The notes under the pieces: model-generated
The model's input: the letters and a program-made list of their open reading frames with translations, nothing else
The model's database searches: none
Told to the model about the DNA's origin: nothing
Part shown: one piece after another, positions 1 through 7,491 of the stretch
How positions within the stretch are numbered: the stretch's first letter is position 1
Layout: every line of letters starts with the position of its first letter
Assembly: GCF_016629565.1 (NCBI RefSeq)
Contig: NZ_AP023057.1
Span: forward strand, 1,302,001-1,366,000
Length of the DNA: 64,000 bases
Source: Nitratiruptor sp. YY08-10
Lineage (GTDB): Bacteria > Campylobacterota > Campylobacteria > Campylobacterales > Nitratiruptoraceae
Direction of reading: 5' to 3'
Made by a program: the position numbers and the translations under genes

Positions 1-81
1 GCCGTTTTCGTAACATCACTGCTCTTTTTACTTCTGATCTTTTTCTATTTGCCCCTTTTGCACCATTTATGGCAACAGTGA
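1..81 (+). CDS. C-terminal end of a membrane protein (partial)
   Basis: The first 26 codons of frame 1 are open and end in TGA. The encoded tail is almost purely hydrophobic (Leu, Phe, Ile, Val, Tyr) and closes with a short polar His-His-Leu-Trp-Gln-Gln end. This looks like a last transmembrane helix of an inner-membrane protein whose body lies before the window. Only the tail is visible, so no family can be named. Confidence 0.45.
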   Translation, partial: AVFVTSLLFLLLIFFYLPLLHHLWQQ

Positions 82-84
82 GTG

Positions 85-93
85 TGTTATAAT
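85..93 (+). promoter_or_regulatory. Extended -10 promoter element before surE
   Basis: TGT followed by TATAAT is a consensus extended -10 (TGnTATAAT). It sits 21 bases before the surE ATG and just after the stop of the upstream membrane gene. Transcription would start near position 100. A purine-rich GAGAGGA ribosome site follows. Confidence 0.55.
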
Positions 94-114
94 TGCCCAA
101 AAAGTTGAGAGGAA

Positions 115-891
115 ATGAAAAGGATTTTAATCACCAACGATGATGGATTCGAATCTCTCGGACTTCGTGCACTCATAGAAGCCCTGCAAGATATCGCGCA
201 ACTTACCATCGTTGTACCAGCGAATGAAAAGAGTGCATGTGGTCACAGTTTGACACTCACTAAACCCCTTCGATTTGTTGAAATCGAGGACAATTTTTAT
301 AAACTTGAAGATGGCACTCCTACCGATTGCGTCTATTTAGCTCTGAGTGCACTCTATCCTGAAAATGAAAAACCGGATATTATCGTAAGCGGCATCAACA
401 GAGGCGCCAATATGGGAGAAGATATCACCTATTCCGGAACTGTGGCTGGTGCAATGGAAGGCGCGATTTACGATATTCCTTCGATTGCTATCTCTCAAGT
501 GTGCAACTCCAACTGCGAAGAGACAGAAATGGAAGTAGGATATGAACAGGCAAAACATGTCGCTCGCGATCTTGTTCAAAAAATTTTCCAAGAAGGATGG
601 CCTGCAGGTCATAGAAAATGTCTTAATGTCAATGTCCCCTCAACAAAAGAGTTTAAAGGGTACAAAATTACAAGAGCAGGATATCGAGTCTACTTCAATC
701 AGGCTCACCTGCACAGAAACCCTAGAGGGATCGAGTACTGGTGGCTGGGACTTCATCCGTTGGATTGGATACCAGGAAAAAAGAGAGATTGTGACTTTGA
801 AGCAGTGAAAAATGGTTATGTCTCTATCACGCCGATCAAAGCCGATCTCACAGCATATGAAGAGATTCCAAAATTAAAGAGTTGGCTATGA
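115..891 (+). CDS. surE: 5'/3'-nucleotidase SurE
   Basis: SurE is a metal-dependent phosphatase that dephosphorylates nucleoside 5' and 3' monophosphates, often linked to stationary-phase survival. The 258-residue length is normal. The N-terminus ILITNDDGF carries the metal-binding Asp-Asp pair (residues 9-10). GTPTDCV (around 67-73), SGINRGANMG (about 92-101) and TYSGTVAGAMEG follow in the family order and include the usual metal-binding Asn and Ser. The ATG follows GAGAGG at good spacing. The gene ends in an ATGA overlap with the next gene, so the two are probably co-translated. Confidence 0.95.
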   Translation: MKRILITNDDGFESLGLRALIEALQDIAQLTIVVPANEKSACGHSLTLTKPLRFVEIEDNFYKLEDGTPTDCVYLALSALYPENEKPDIIVSGINRGANMGEDITYSGTVAGAMEGAIYDIPSIAISQVCNSNCEETEMEVGYEQAKHVARDLVQKIFQEGWPAGHRKCLNVNVPSTKEFKGYKITRAGYRVYFNQAHLHRNPRGIEYWWLGLHPLDWIPGKKRDCDFEAVKNGYVSITPIKADLTAYEEIPKLKSWL

Positions 892-1529
892 GATTTGAGC
901 GATGCCGCATGCTTTTTGGCAAAGATTTTGAAAAACTACAAAAAGCAAAAATACTCATTTTAGGTGTTGGAGGCGTAGGAAGTTTCGCGCTCGATTGTCT
1001 TTATCGAAGTGGCGTACATGATATAACAATAGTTGATTTTGACCGATATGACCCTACCAATCAAAATAGACAAATAGGCTCTGAACATGTTGGAGAAGTC
1101 AAAGTAGATGTTCTTAAAAAACTCTATCCTGGAATCAAAGCGATAGAAGCAAAAATTGATCAAAAGTGGATCGAAGATTTTGATTTTGAGCCATATGATC
1201 TTGTGATCGATGCGATCGATGATAGACATGCAAAAGTGGCACTGGCTCTAAAGGTATGGCCAAAACTCATCTCATCCATGGGAAGTGCCAAAAGAAGCGA
1301 TCCCACCAAAATAGAAGCAACGTCTATATGGAAGACACATGGAGACCCTTTTGCAAGAAAAATTCGTTATGAATTAAAAAAAGCAGGATTCAAAGGAAAC
1401 TATCCAGTCATTTTCAGCTCAGAAGAGCCGAAATGCAAAGAGAAAGGAAGTTTTGTCGGTGTTACCGGAAGCTTCGGCCTTACGATATGTTCAAAAGCAA
1501 TAGAAAAAATCATCGATTCAAAAAAATAA
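888..1529 (+). CDS. tcdA: ThiF/HesA-family TcdA-like tRNA threonylcarbamoyladenosine dehydratase
   Basis: E1-like ATP-dependent enzyme. TcdA (CsdL) cyclises the t6A base at tRNA position 37. The Rossmann nucleotide-binding loop GVGGVGS lies near residues 27-33. The Asp after the next strand (IVDFDRYDPTNQNRQ) and DAIDD follow the ThiF/MoeB pattern. The Gly-Ser-Ala-Lys-Arg-Ser-Asp-Pro-Thr segment and the C-terminal VTGSFGL...AIEKII match TcdA rather than MoeB or ThiF. I start at the ATG that overlaps the surE stop (ATGA); an upstream TTG is possible but less likely. Its 3' end overlaps the convergent SPOR-like gene by 20 bases. Confidence 0.8.
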   Translation: MRFERCRMLFGKDFEKLQKAKILILGVGGVGSFALDCLYRSGVHDITIVDFDRYDPTNQNRQIGSEHVGEVKVDVLKKLYPGIKAIEAKIDQKWIEDFDFEPYDLVIDAIDDRHAKVALALKVWPKLISSMGSAKRSDPTKIEATSIWKTHGDPFARKIRYELKKAGFKGNYPVIFSSEEPKCKEKGSFVGVTGSFGLTICSKAIEKIIDSKK

Positions 1530-1812
1530 TCTTTTTTACATCGTTCCCTTCTATCTCTTTGCATCTTCGTAAATAGGCTGTGGGATAATAGTGCCTGGTT
1601 TGATGTAGAAACTTTTTTGCTTCTTGAAGATTTTCATAGGGACCTGAAACAAATCGATACCATTTTTTATTTTTATAAATCACACCCAACGGAAAATGCT
1701 CGAAAAAAACTTTATCCTCATTGCCATGAATTTTTTTCTGCGTAGAGTGGACAATACACCACCCTCCCCAACTTTCTAATAACAACAAACAAATGATAAT
1801 GATAAAACGCAT
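1510..1812 (-). CDS. Small secreted SPOR-like protein
   Basis: The 100-residue protein opens with a hydrophobic signal or anchor segment (RFIIIICLLLLESWGGWCIV). The short domain after it contains WYRFVSGPYENLQEAKKFLHQ, which has the aromatic strand plus Gly-Pro-Tyr-x-x-x-x-x-Ala pattern of SPOR (septal peptidoglycan-binding) domains. If real it is a minimal SPOR module exported to the periplasm and may bind glycan strands. The ATG has a GAGGT ribosome site. It stands alone and is convergent with tcdA. The family call rests on one motif. Confidence 0.55.
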   Translation of the reverse strand: MRFIIIICLLLLESWGGWCIVHSTQKKIHGNEDKVFFEHFPLGVIYKNKKWYRFVSGPYENLQEAKKFLHQTRHYYPTAYLRRCKEIEGNDVKKIIFLNR

Positions 1813-1828
1813 CTAACCTCACCTTATT

Positions 1829-1857
1829 TTGTATCTTAAGTATATTTTGGCTATATT
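1829..1857 (+). promoter_or_regulatory. Promoter of the lone prepilin gene; transcript possibly leaderless
   Basis: A TTGTAT box and TATATT are 17 bases apart. The -10 ends six bases before the prepilin ATG, so the expected start site falls on or next to the start codon. No Shine-Dalgarno sequence is present before that ATG, which supports a leaderless mRNA. Confidence 0.4.
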
Positions 1858-1863
1858 TAAATT

Positions 1864-2349
1864 ATGATTAAAAGAGATGCATTTACGTTGTACGAACTTA
1901 TTATCGTCATTGTAACAATTGGCATATTGGCTGCAGTGGCACTTCCAAGACTTAAGACAAACACTTTGCAAGAAGAAACATTGAAAGTTGTGGATTATAT
2001 CCGATACACACAGCATTTGGCTATGGTTGATGACAAATATGACCCTAAAAGTGCCAACTGGCAACAAAATGCCTGGTGCGTACAGATCAATGAAAATAAT
2101 CTCTCAATTTTTAGTGGAAGTACTTATGCAAAGGATCCGTTAGACCAATCTAATATTCAAGAAAAAAAATTCAAAATTACTTTGTCTCCAACCAAAACAA
2201 TCTGCTTTGATGAACTTGGTAGGCCTTATGACAGCAGTTTCAGTTACTCAAATCTATTACATAACGAACTCAATATTACGGCAAGTTTTGAAGGAGAAGA
2301 ATTAAATATCTCTATCCATCCTGAAACAGGATTTGTCTCTTTTCAATAA
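1864..2349 (+). CDS. Type IV pilin / type II pseudopilin-like prepilin
   Basis: The N-terminus is a class III prepilin signal: a short basic leader (MIKRDA), then FTLYELIIVIVTIGILAAVALPRL, with Glu at mature position 5 in the hydrophobic helix. The residue before the cleavage site is Ala instead of the usual Gly, which prepilin peptidases can tolerate, and position 4 is Tyr. The rest is a GspH/minor-pilin-sized globular domain with two late Cys (WCVQ and ICFDE) that may form a disulfide. It is not next to other pilus genes; the cluster near 31981-34000 is a likely partner. Function beyond pilus or pseudopilus assembly cannot be told. Confidence 0.8.
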   Translation: MIKRDAFTLYELIIVIVTIGILAAVALPRLKTNTLQEETLKVVDYIRYTQHLAMVDDKYDPKSANWQQNAWCVQINENNLSIFSGSTYAKDPLDQSNIQEKKFKITLSPTKTICFDELGRPYDSSFSYSNLLHNELNITASFEGEELNISIHPETGFVSFQ

Positions 2350-2453
2350 TATGCTACTAATCTGCTTTACCACATAAAACTAAACAAAACTTTTTAAGAA
2401 TAATGAAAAAGCAGCTTTGCGTTTTGGACTACATAAAATTAAAAGAACTGATA

Positions 2454-2705
2454 ATGATTACTGCAAATGAGCTGTAAGTCAAAGAAATTAAAGCAATTGA
2501 AAGTGAGCTGCAAGCCAAAGATGAAACAGTTATCACATTTAGAGAGAAGCCAAAGTATATCGTTGTGGATTTTGAGAGATATTATCAGATGAGAGCAGCT
2601 GAGCTGGACGCTGCATATCAAGAGCTTATGGAAAAAAGAAAAGCTGGAAAAGTCCATGTAAGCAGTGTAGATAAACTAATGGAAAGAATCGAAAATGAGC
2701 TATAA
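2454..2705 (+). pseudogene. Broken antitoxin of a type II toxin-antitoxin pair
   Basis: The reading frame MITANEL-stop-VKEIKAIESEL...VITFREKPKYIVVDFERYYQMRAAELDAAY is a Phd/RelB-type antitoxin. It has the typical VITFRxKPKYIVVDFERY core and an acidic helical tail. A single TAA at 2475-2477 (codon 8, where Lys is expected from the context) interrupts it; the rest of the frame is open to its natural stop. The last codons overlap the toxin ATG, the usual antitoxin-toxin arrangement. An internal restart is conceivable, but the DNA-binding N-terminus would be lost. Confidence 0.75.
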
Positions 2706-2970
2706 ATTTATTTACGATGATGCATTCATCAAAAAGGCTGCAAAAGTCATAAAGAATAACCCTTCTATGAAGGATAAAATCGACAAAACTCTTCATCTAT
2801 GAGAAGATAACCCCTGCCACCTAAGCCTAAGACTTCACAAATTCAAAGGCAAACGTAAAGAATACTGCTCCGTTTCAATTTTCATAAGCTATAAATCCTT
2901 ATTAAATTTAGTTATCACCGATAAAGAGATAATCTTGCTTGATATCGGAAGTCTTGATAAGATGTATTGA
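2695..2970 (+). pseudogene. Broken RelE/ParE-family toxin
   Basis: A 91-codon frame starts at an ATG inside the antitoxin tail: MSYKFIYDDAFIKKAAKVIKN, then a TGA at codon 36 (2800-2802), then EDNPCHLSLRLHKFKGK...YCSVSIFISYK and IILLDIGSLDKMY. The second half has the RelE/ParE/YafQ pattern (LRLHKFKGK, a strand before ISYK, the terminal DIGSxDxxY). CGA to TGA is the simplest explanation of the stop. Both partners therefore carry one nonsense codon and no frameshift, which suggests recent decay. Nothing else was found between the prepilin and this pair except AT-rich DNA. Confidence 0.75.
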
Positions 2971-3000
2971 AAAAGATTTATGTAAAATGACAGGATTCCG

Positions 3001-3087
<87 letters not shown>

Positions 3088-3102
3088 GTTTGAAGTGGTG
3101 AA

Positions 3103-3131
3103 AGTATATCAAAAAAGTTTGCCGAAGGCAA
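3103..3131 (-). promoter_or_regulatory. Promoter of tRNA-Leu embedded in the atpE terminator
   Basis: On the minus strand TTGCCT and TATACT are separated by 17 bases, with the -10 about 16 bases before the tRNA 5' end. The -35 box lies within the hairpin that ends the atpE transcript. Confidence 0.4.
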
Positions 3132-3141
3132 GACCTCCGGC
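3109..3141 (-). terminator. Rho-independent terminator of atpE
   Basis: Downstream of the atpE stop the minus strand reads GCCGGAGG-TCTTG-CCTTCGGC, an 8-bp stem with one G-U pair, followed by AAAC and a run of six T. It separates atpE from the tRNA-Leu gene. Confidence 0.8.
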
Positions 3142-3148
3142 TTTGCAA

Positions 3149-3454
3149 TTAACCCAAGAAAGGATTTGCGTAAAGTGCAATAAGAGCAATAACAAGTGTA
3201 TAGATAACTTGCGCTTCAATCATCGCCAATGCGATGAACATTGTAGTCATAAGTTTACCACCAAGTCCTGGGTTTCTAGCAGTACCAGCGATTGTAGCAG
3301 CTGCAGTATGTCCCATACCGATACCACCACCTGCTGCAGCAATACCAAGACCAACACCAGCAGCAAGTACACTGTATGCTTGAATCATGCTTTCACCATC
3401 TCCAGCGAAAGCGAATCCTGCGAATGCAACCAACAAAAGCATCAACTTTTTCAT
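3149..3454 (-). CDS. atpE: F0F1 ATP synthase subunit c
   Basis: Forms the rotor ring of the ATP synthase and carries ions across the inner membrane. The protein has a signal-peptide-like start (MKKLMLLLVAFAGFAFA), as is common for this subunit in Campylobacterota. Two transmembrane helices follow, joined by the polar loop ARNPGLG. The ion-binding Glu lies in AMIEAQVIYTLV in the second helix. The sodium signature (Gln in helix 1, Ser-Thr after the Glu) is missing, so it should be proton-driven. A perfect AGGAGG ribosome site precedes the ATG. No other atp gene is nearby, the usual situation in this phylum. Confidence 0.95.
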   Translation of the reverse strand: MKKLMLLLVAFAGFAFAGDGESMIQAYSVLAAGVGLGIAAAGGGIGMGHTAAATIAGTARNPGLGGKLMTTMFIALAMIEAQVIYTLVIALIALYANPFLG

Positions 3455-3546
3455 AAAATCCTCCTAATATATTTTGCAAAGTCCGTTCGGCTTGCGTGTC
3501 CCTACTTGTCACTTTGCAGTGCAATTGTACAAAATTAATTTTTAAA

Positions 3547-5745
3547 TTACGCTTTTTTGATCACTTGCCGCAAAGCAAGTTCTATTTTGTGTCCTTTTTG
3601 ACTGAGTACCTCTACTTCTACTTCATCTCCCACATTGACAACATCTTCTACTCTTTCTACTCTACCATTGGAGAGTTTCGAAATGTGTAATAGCCCGTCC
3701 ACTCCTCCAGGAAGTTCCACAAAAGCTCCAAAATTGGTTGTTCTCTTGACTTTACCTTGAATAATCTCACCCTCTTGGAATTTGATAGGTTCTGGTTTTG
3801 GTTTGTTCGTAATCTCATGTATGTAGTCACAGGCAGCTATGACTTTTGGTCTATTTTTACCGGTAACTTTCACTTTTCCTTTATCTCTATCTATATCGAT
3901 ACTTACTTCAAATTTCTCTATGATTTCTTTTATTGTTTTTCCTGCTTGACCAATAATATCAACTATTTTACTTGGATGTACGGTAATAGTGTGAGAGGAT
4001 GGAAGATTTTCTTCATTAATTTCGATCTTTTCAGCAGCCTCTTCCATAATTTTTAAAATATGTAATCGTGCCTCTTTTGCTTGCTGCAATGCTTGTTCCA
4101 AAATCTCATGCCGAACACCACCAAGTTTGATATCCATCTGCATTGCTGTTACCCCATCATGGGTACCGGCCACTTTGAAATCCATATCCCCGTCATGATC
4201 TTCTAGTCCCATGATATCTGTGAGAATTGCATATTTGTCCTCCTCCACAACCAGTCCCATAGCAACTCCCGCAACTAAATCAGCTAGTTCTATATTTGCA
4301 GCTTTGAGGGCCAAAGCACCTCCGCATACAGTAGCCATGGAGGATGAACCGTTGGATTCCAAGATTTCTGACACGAGTCTATAAGTTTTGTCTTCTGGAA
4401 CATCTACCACTGGTTCTAATGCCCTTCGGGCCAAATTCCCGTGACCGAGCTCTCTTCTTCCTGGAGCACTGATAGGTTTCGCTTCTCCTACACTGAATGG
4501 TGGAAAATTGTAATGAACCATAAAATGCTCATACTCTGGACCCTTGCTTGTGAGCATCTCATACATCTGGGCATCTGTCTTCTCACCGATGGTACACACA
4601 ACCAGTGCCTGGGTTTCACCTCTTGTAAAAAGACACGATCCGTGAGCCGAAGGCAAGATATTCGTTTTGATGTCGATAGGTCGAACATCTTTTAATCCCC
4701 TTCCATCGGCCCTTTTCTTCTCATTCAATATCATCTCGCGAACAATTTTTCTTTTATATTTTTCAACGACTTTATAGATGGTTTCATACTCCCATCCCTG
4801 CTCTTTGGCAACGGTATCTTCACTGATTTTTTTGGCAATCTCTTTTAAAAGTTCGTTTCGCTCACTTTTCGCCATAGCTTGCACCGCTTCTTTGATATCG
4901 GATGCATAAATCTCTTCTACATAGGTCCAGATATCTTCATCAATTGTTTGCGGGAGCAGTTCCAGTTCCAAATGCTCTTTTGCACTCTCGATAAAATATT
5001 TCTCATACTCGTTGCATGCTATCTGAATAACATCTTTCCCCTGAGCGATGATAGAAGCAAGTTCCTCCTCTTTCATAGCATTGGGCTCTTTTATGGTGAT
5101 CACTTCTTCAGCGAGTGTCGGGTCCATCAATGGATCAACTGTCGTTGGCACTACCTCTGTTTTGTAGCTTCCGATCGCAGCCATTTCGATCATCAACAGC
5201 TCTTCTTTCGTTCCTGCCAAATAGAGATCCAATGTACTCTCTTTGAGTTTTGACAATGGAGGATTGAAAATAATTTCTCCATCGATTTTTGCAACTCGAA
5301 GTCCACTAACCGCTTTTCGAACAGGGATGTCACTCACAAAGAGTGCCGCACTAGCGGCATTCAAGGCCAAAACTTGGAGGTCGCTCTCTGGATCTGCACT
5401 AAGAACCATAACAGTAATGACCGTTGGGTAGAGATAACCTTTTGGGAAAAGTGGCCGCAATGCTCTATCAACGATTCTTGCTGTCAATGTTTCAAAATCA
5501 CCGGGTTTTTGCTCTCTTTTGACAAATCCTCCGGGAATCTTCCCCGCTGCATAGCTTTTTTCTATATACTGTACCGTCAATGGCAAAAAATCCTCATCAA
5601 CCATCTCTTTTTCCATTACTACGGTAGCCAGCATAACCGTTTTTCCACTTTTTAGGAGCACCGAACCATTTGTCTGTTTCGCGACTTCACCAAATTCATA
5701 GATCTCTTTAAGATTGTTCATCTCAAATTCAAATCGACACTTCAT
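3547..5745 (-). CDS. pnp: Polynucleotide phosphorylase
   Basis: Phosphorolytic 3'-to-5' exoribonuclease, core of RNA turnover. Length (732 residues) and order are standard: first RNase PH domain (about 10-145, with KREQKPGDFETLTARIVDRALRPLF), the helical linker, and the second RNase PH domain (about 330-480, with FTRGETQALV and GLEDHDGDMDFKVAGT, which holds the catalytic Asp residues). A KH domain (IGQAGKTIKEI) and a C-terminal S1 domain (GKVKRTTNFGAFVEL...DGLLHISKL) follow. It is the last gene of the purD-lptD-MCE-J-domain run, 10 bases after the J-domain gene. Confidence 0.97.
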   Translation of the reverse strand: MKCRFEFEMNNLKEIYEFGEVAKQTNGSVLLKSGKTVMLATVVMEKEMVDEDFLPLTVQYIEKSYAAGKIPGGFVKREQKPGDFETLTARIVDRALRPLFPKGYLYPTVITVMVLSADPESDLQVLALNAASAALFVSDIPVRKAVSGLRVAKIDGEIIFNPPLSKLKESTLDLYLAGTKEELLMIEMAAIGSYKTEVVPTTVDPLMDPTLAEEVITIKEPNAMKEEELASIIAQGKDVIQIACNEYEKYFIESAKEHLELELLPQTIDEDIWTYVEEIYASDIKEAVQAMAKSERNELLKEIAKKISEDTVAKEQGWEYETIYKVVEKYKRKIVREMILNEKKRADGRGLKDVRPIDIKTNILPSAHGSCLFTRGETQALVVCTIGEKTDAQMYEMLTSKGPEYEHFMVHYNFPPFSVGEAKPISAPGRRELGHGNLARRALEPVVDVPEDKTYRLVSEILESNGSSSMATVCGGALALKAANIELADLVAGVAMGLVVEEDKYAILTDIMGLEDHDGDMDFKVAGTHDGVTAMQMDIKLGGVRHEILEQALQQAKEARLHILKIMEEAAEKIEINEENLPSSHTITVHPSKIVDIIGQAGKTIKEIIEKFEVSIDIDRDKGKVKVTGKNRPKVIAACDYIHEITNKPKPEPIKFQEGEIIQGKVKRTTNFGAFVELPGGVDGLLHISKLSNGRVERVEDVVNVGDEVEVEVLSQKGHKIELALRQVIKKA

Positions 5746-5755
5746 TCATACCCTT

Positions 5756-6028
5756 TCAAAACCGAAATTTTTTTATATACTCTTTATGAGGAAACTGCTT
5801 TAAAATCTCCTCCTCCGTAAATGAAAAACGGTAGTTTTCGATATAGTTTTTTAATATAGTATAGGCTCTATTGATTTTCGCCATTTCCTCCTCATCGCCA
5901 CCCTTGTCTGGATGAAATCTTTTCGAGAGCATTCTATAACGATCTTTGATCTCTTTATATGAAACCATCGTAGGAAGACCCAAAGTTTCCAAGGCTTCAT
6001 GAATCAATTGTACAGGATCTTCACTCAT
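5756..6028 (-). CDS. Small J-domain (DnaJ-like) protein
   Basis: A 90-residue protein that is little more than a J domain. YKEIKDRYRMLSKRFHPDKGGDEEEMAKINRAY holds the HPD motif that stimulates the ATPase of DnaK. No Gly/Phe region, zinc domain or transmembrane helix is present, so it is a stand-alone cytosolic co-chaperone rather than DnaJ itself. It overlaps the MCE gene start-to-stop by four bases and precedes pnp. A role in handling envelope proteins of this operon is only a guess from position. Confidence 0.85.
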   Translation of the reverse strand: MSEDPVQLIHEALETLGLPTMVSYKEIKDRYRMLSKRFHPDKGGDEEEMAKINRAYTILKNYIENYRFSFTEEEILKQFPHKEYIKKFRF

Positions 6029-7491
6029 TTGATATATGTCCCAGCTCCAGAAGCTGTCCCTAAAAGATACTTCATATCTTGATCAATAAATTGCAAACCA
6101 AGCCCGAAAAAGAAATTCCTCGCTTCATCGTTCAAGATATTATCCGCTCCTATATAAGCATCCAAATGTTTCAAAAATCGTTGTCTGTAGGTAATAGTTA
6201 AATGGGCTTTATCTCCACGGACATCATTAACTGCATTGAAATCATACAAATCCACACTCACTTTTCCCTGATCATTGAAAAGATAATAGTCGGCTCCCAA
6301 TCCCCCCGTACTTTCGATTAAACCAAGGCGGTATCGAAAATTTCCGTAGCGTTTTGCATATTCTGCACTTACTAGATATTTTGCATCTTCATGATCAGAT
6401 GGGGGAACAAACTTTCTATTTGCATCCGTTTTACTATAATCATCCATTGATGTTATTTCTAAAATATACGCTTTACTTGGAACCGGCAGATATTGAATAC
6501 CAAACGTACTTTTCATATAGTTATCATCACTCATATAGTACGACCTAAAATTGACACCAATTTGACTTTTTCCGATACTTGAGAGATACTTGTCCAACTT
6601 TTGGAATGAGTTGCCTCCACTTGTAAAAAACTTGTCTGCTGAACGGATGGCCCGACTAAGAGGTTTTTTGTTATTTTGAACCACTTCATGCAAATCGTTT
6701 TCCAATGCGGCAAACTTATCCATAAGTGTGGGGAGTTTTTTGTCCAGCTCTTTGCTCGAAGATCGGAGATATTTCGTAATATCATCGATTCTATCCATAA
6801 TTTGAGGAAGCTTAGTATTGATATTATCTGCGGTAAACGCAAACTTGTCACTCATACGTCCAAGCTTCTCGCCAGCCAATGCCAATTTTTCACCCATAAT
6901 GCGAATATTTTCAATACTTTTGTTGATATTTTCTTTATTACTTTGAACCAACTCTTTAAGATTTGCAGTGAGTTGTTGTAGATTTTCGATACTCTTTTTC
7001 AAATCTTCACCGCTACTTCCTGCAATCGATCGACGTAATTCTTTTATGAATGCTTTAAATTCACCGGCTGCTTCATTGATTGTCGTCGTTGTTTGGTCCA
7101 AAGAGGCATATGGAAGTTCTTTTTGGATCGTTTCACCAGGTTTTAAGTATTCTTTAGCGTTTCCAGGCTCAATTTCAAGATATTTGCCTCCCAGCATACT
7201 CTCTTGTCTTAGTGCGACAGAAGAATCTTTTGGTATTTTGGCATTTTGATAGATATAGAGTTTCAGTTTTACTCGGTTGCCTTCCAAAGCTTTGGACTGT
7301 ACATAGCCTATATCGACACCTTTCTCTTTGACTTTGGAATTGTTCTCAAGGCCTGAAGCATTGTCTACGATCGCATAGACAGTATACCCTTTTTTACCGA
7401 TATGAGAAAATTTGTTTACCTGTGTGCTGAGTAAAAAAAGAAACAGCAATCCAATTGCTACAAAAATCCCTACTTTCGTTTCCGTTTTCAT
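6025..7491 (-). CDS. MCE (MlaD-family) lipid-transport protein with a beta-rich C-terminal half
   Basis: MCE proteins form hexameric rings that move lipids across the periplasm. Residues 7-22 are a single membrane helix. Residues 33-110 are the MCE domain (YTVYAIVDNASGLENNSKVKEKGVDIGYV ... GGKYLEIEPG). Residues 140-300 form a long Lys/Glu/Asn-rich helical needle (repeated SIENI, KLPQIMDRIDD, KLPTLMDKF). Residues 305-470 alternate polar and aromatic residues with strands ending in Tyr/Phe, like a small outer-membrane barrel. That last part is unusual for MlaD. It overlaps lptD upstream by one base and the J-domain gene by four. No MlaE or MlaF partner is in the window. Confidence 0.8.
   Translation of the reverse strand: MKTETKVGIFVAIGLLFLFLLSTQVNKFSHIGKKGYTVYAIVDNASGLENNSKVKEKGVDIGYVQSKALEGNRVKLKLYIYQNAKIPKDSSVALRQESMLGGKYLEIEPGNAKEYLKPGETIQKELPYASLDQTTTTINEAAGEFKAFIKELRRSIAGSSGEDLKKSIENLQQLTANLKELVQSNKENINKSIENIRIMGEKLALAGEKLGRMSDKFAFTADNINTKLPQIMDRIDDITKYLRSSSKELDKKLPTLMDKFAALENDLHEVVQNNKKPLSRAIRSADKFFTSGGNSFQKLDKYLSSIGKSQIGVNFRSYYMSDDNYMKSTFGIQYLPVPSKAYILEITSMDDYSKTDANRKFVPPSDHEDAKYLVSAEYAKRYGNFRYRLGLIESTGGLGADYYLFNDQGKVSVDLYDFNAVNDVRGDKAHLTITYRQRFLKHLDAYIGADNILNDEARNFFFGLGLQFIDQDMKYLLGTASGAGTYIK

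Noticed and set aside
3149-3454. Sodium-dependent ATP synthase c ring
   Set aside because: The Gln in helix 1 and the Ser-Thr pair after the key Glu, which bind sodium, are absent; the sequence reads IEAQ. A proton ring is more likely.
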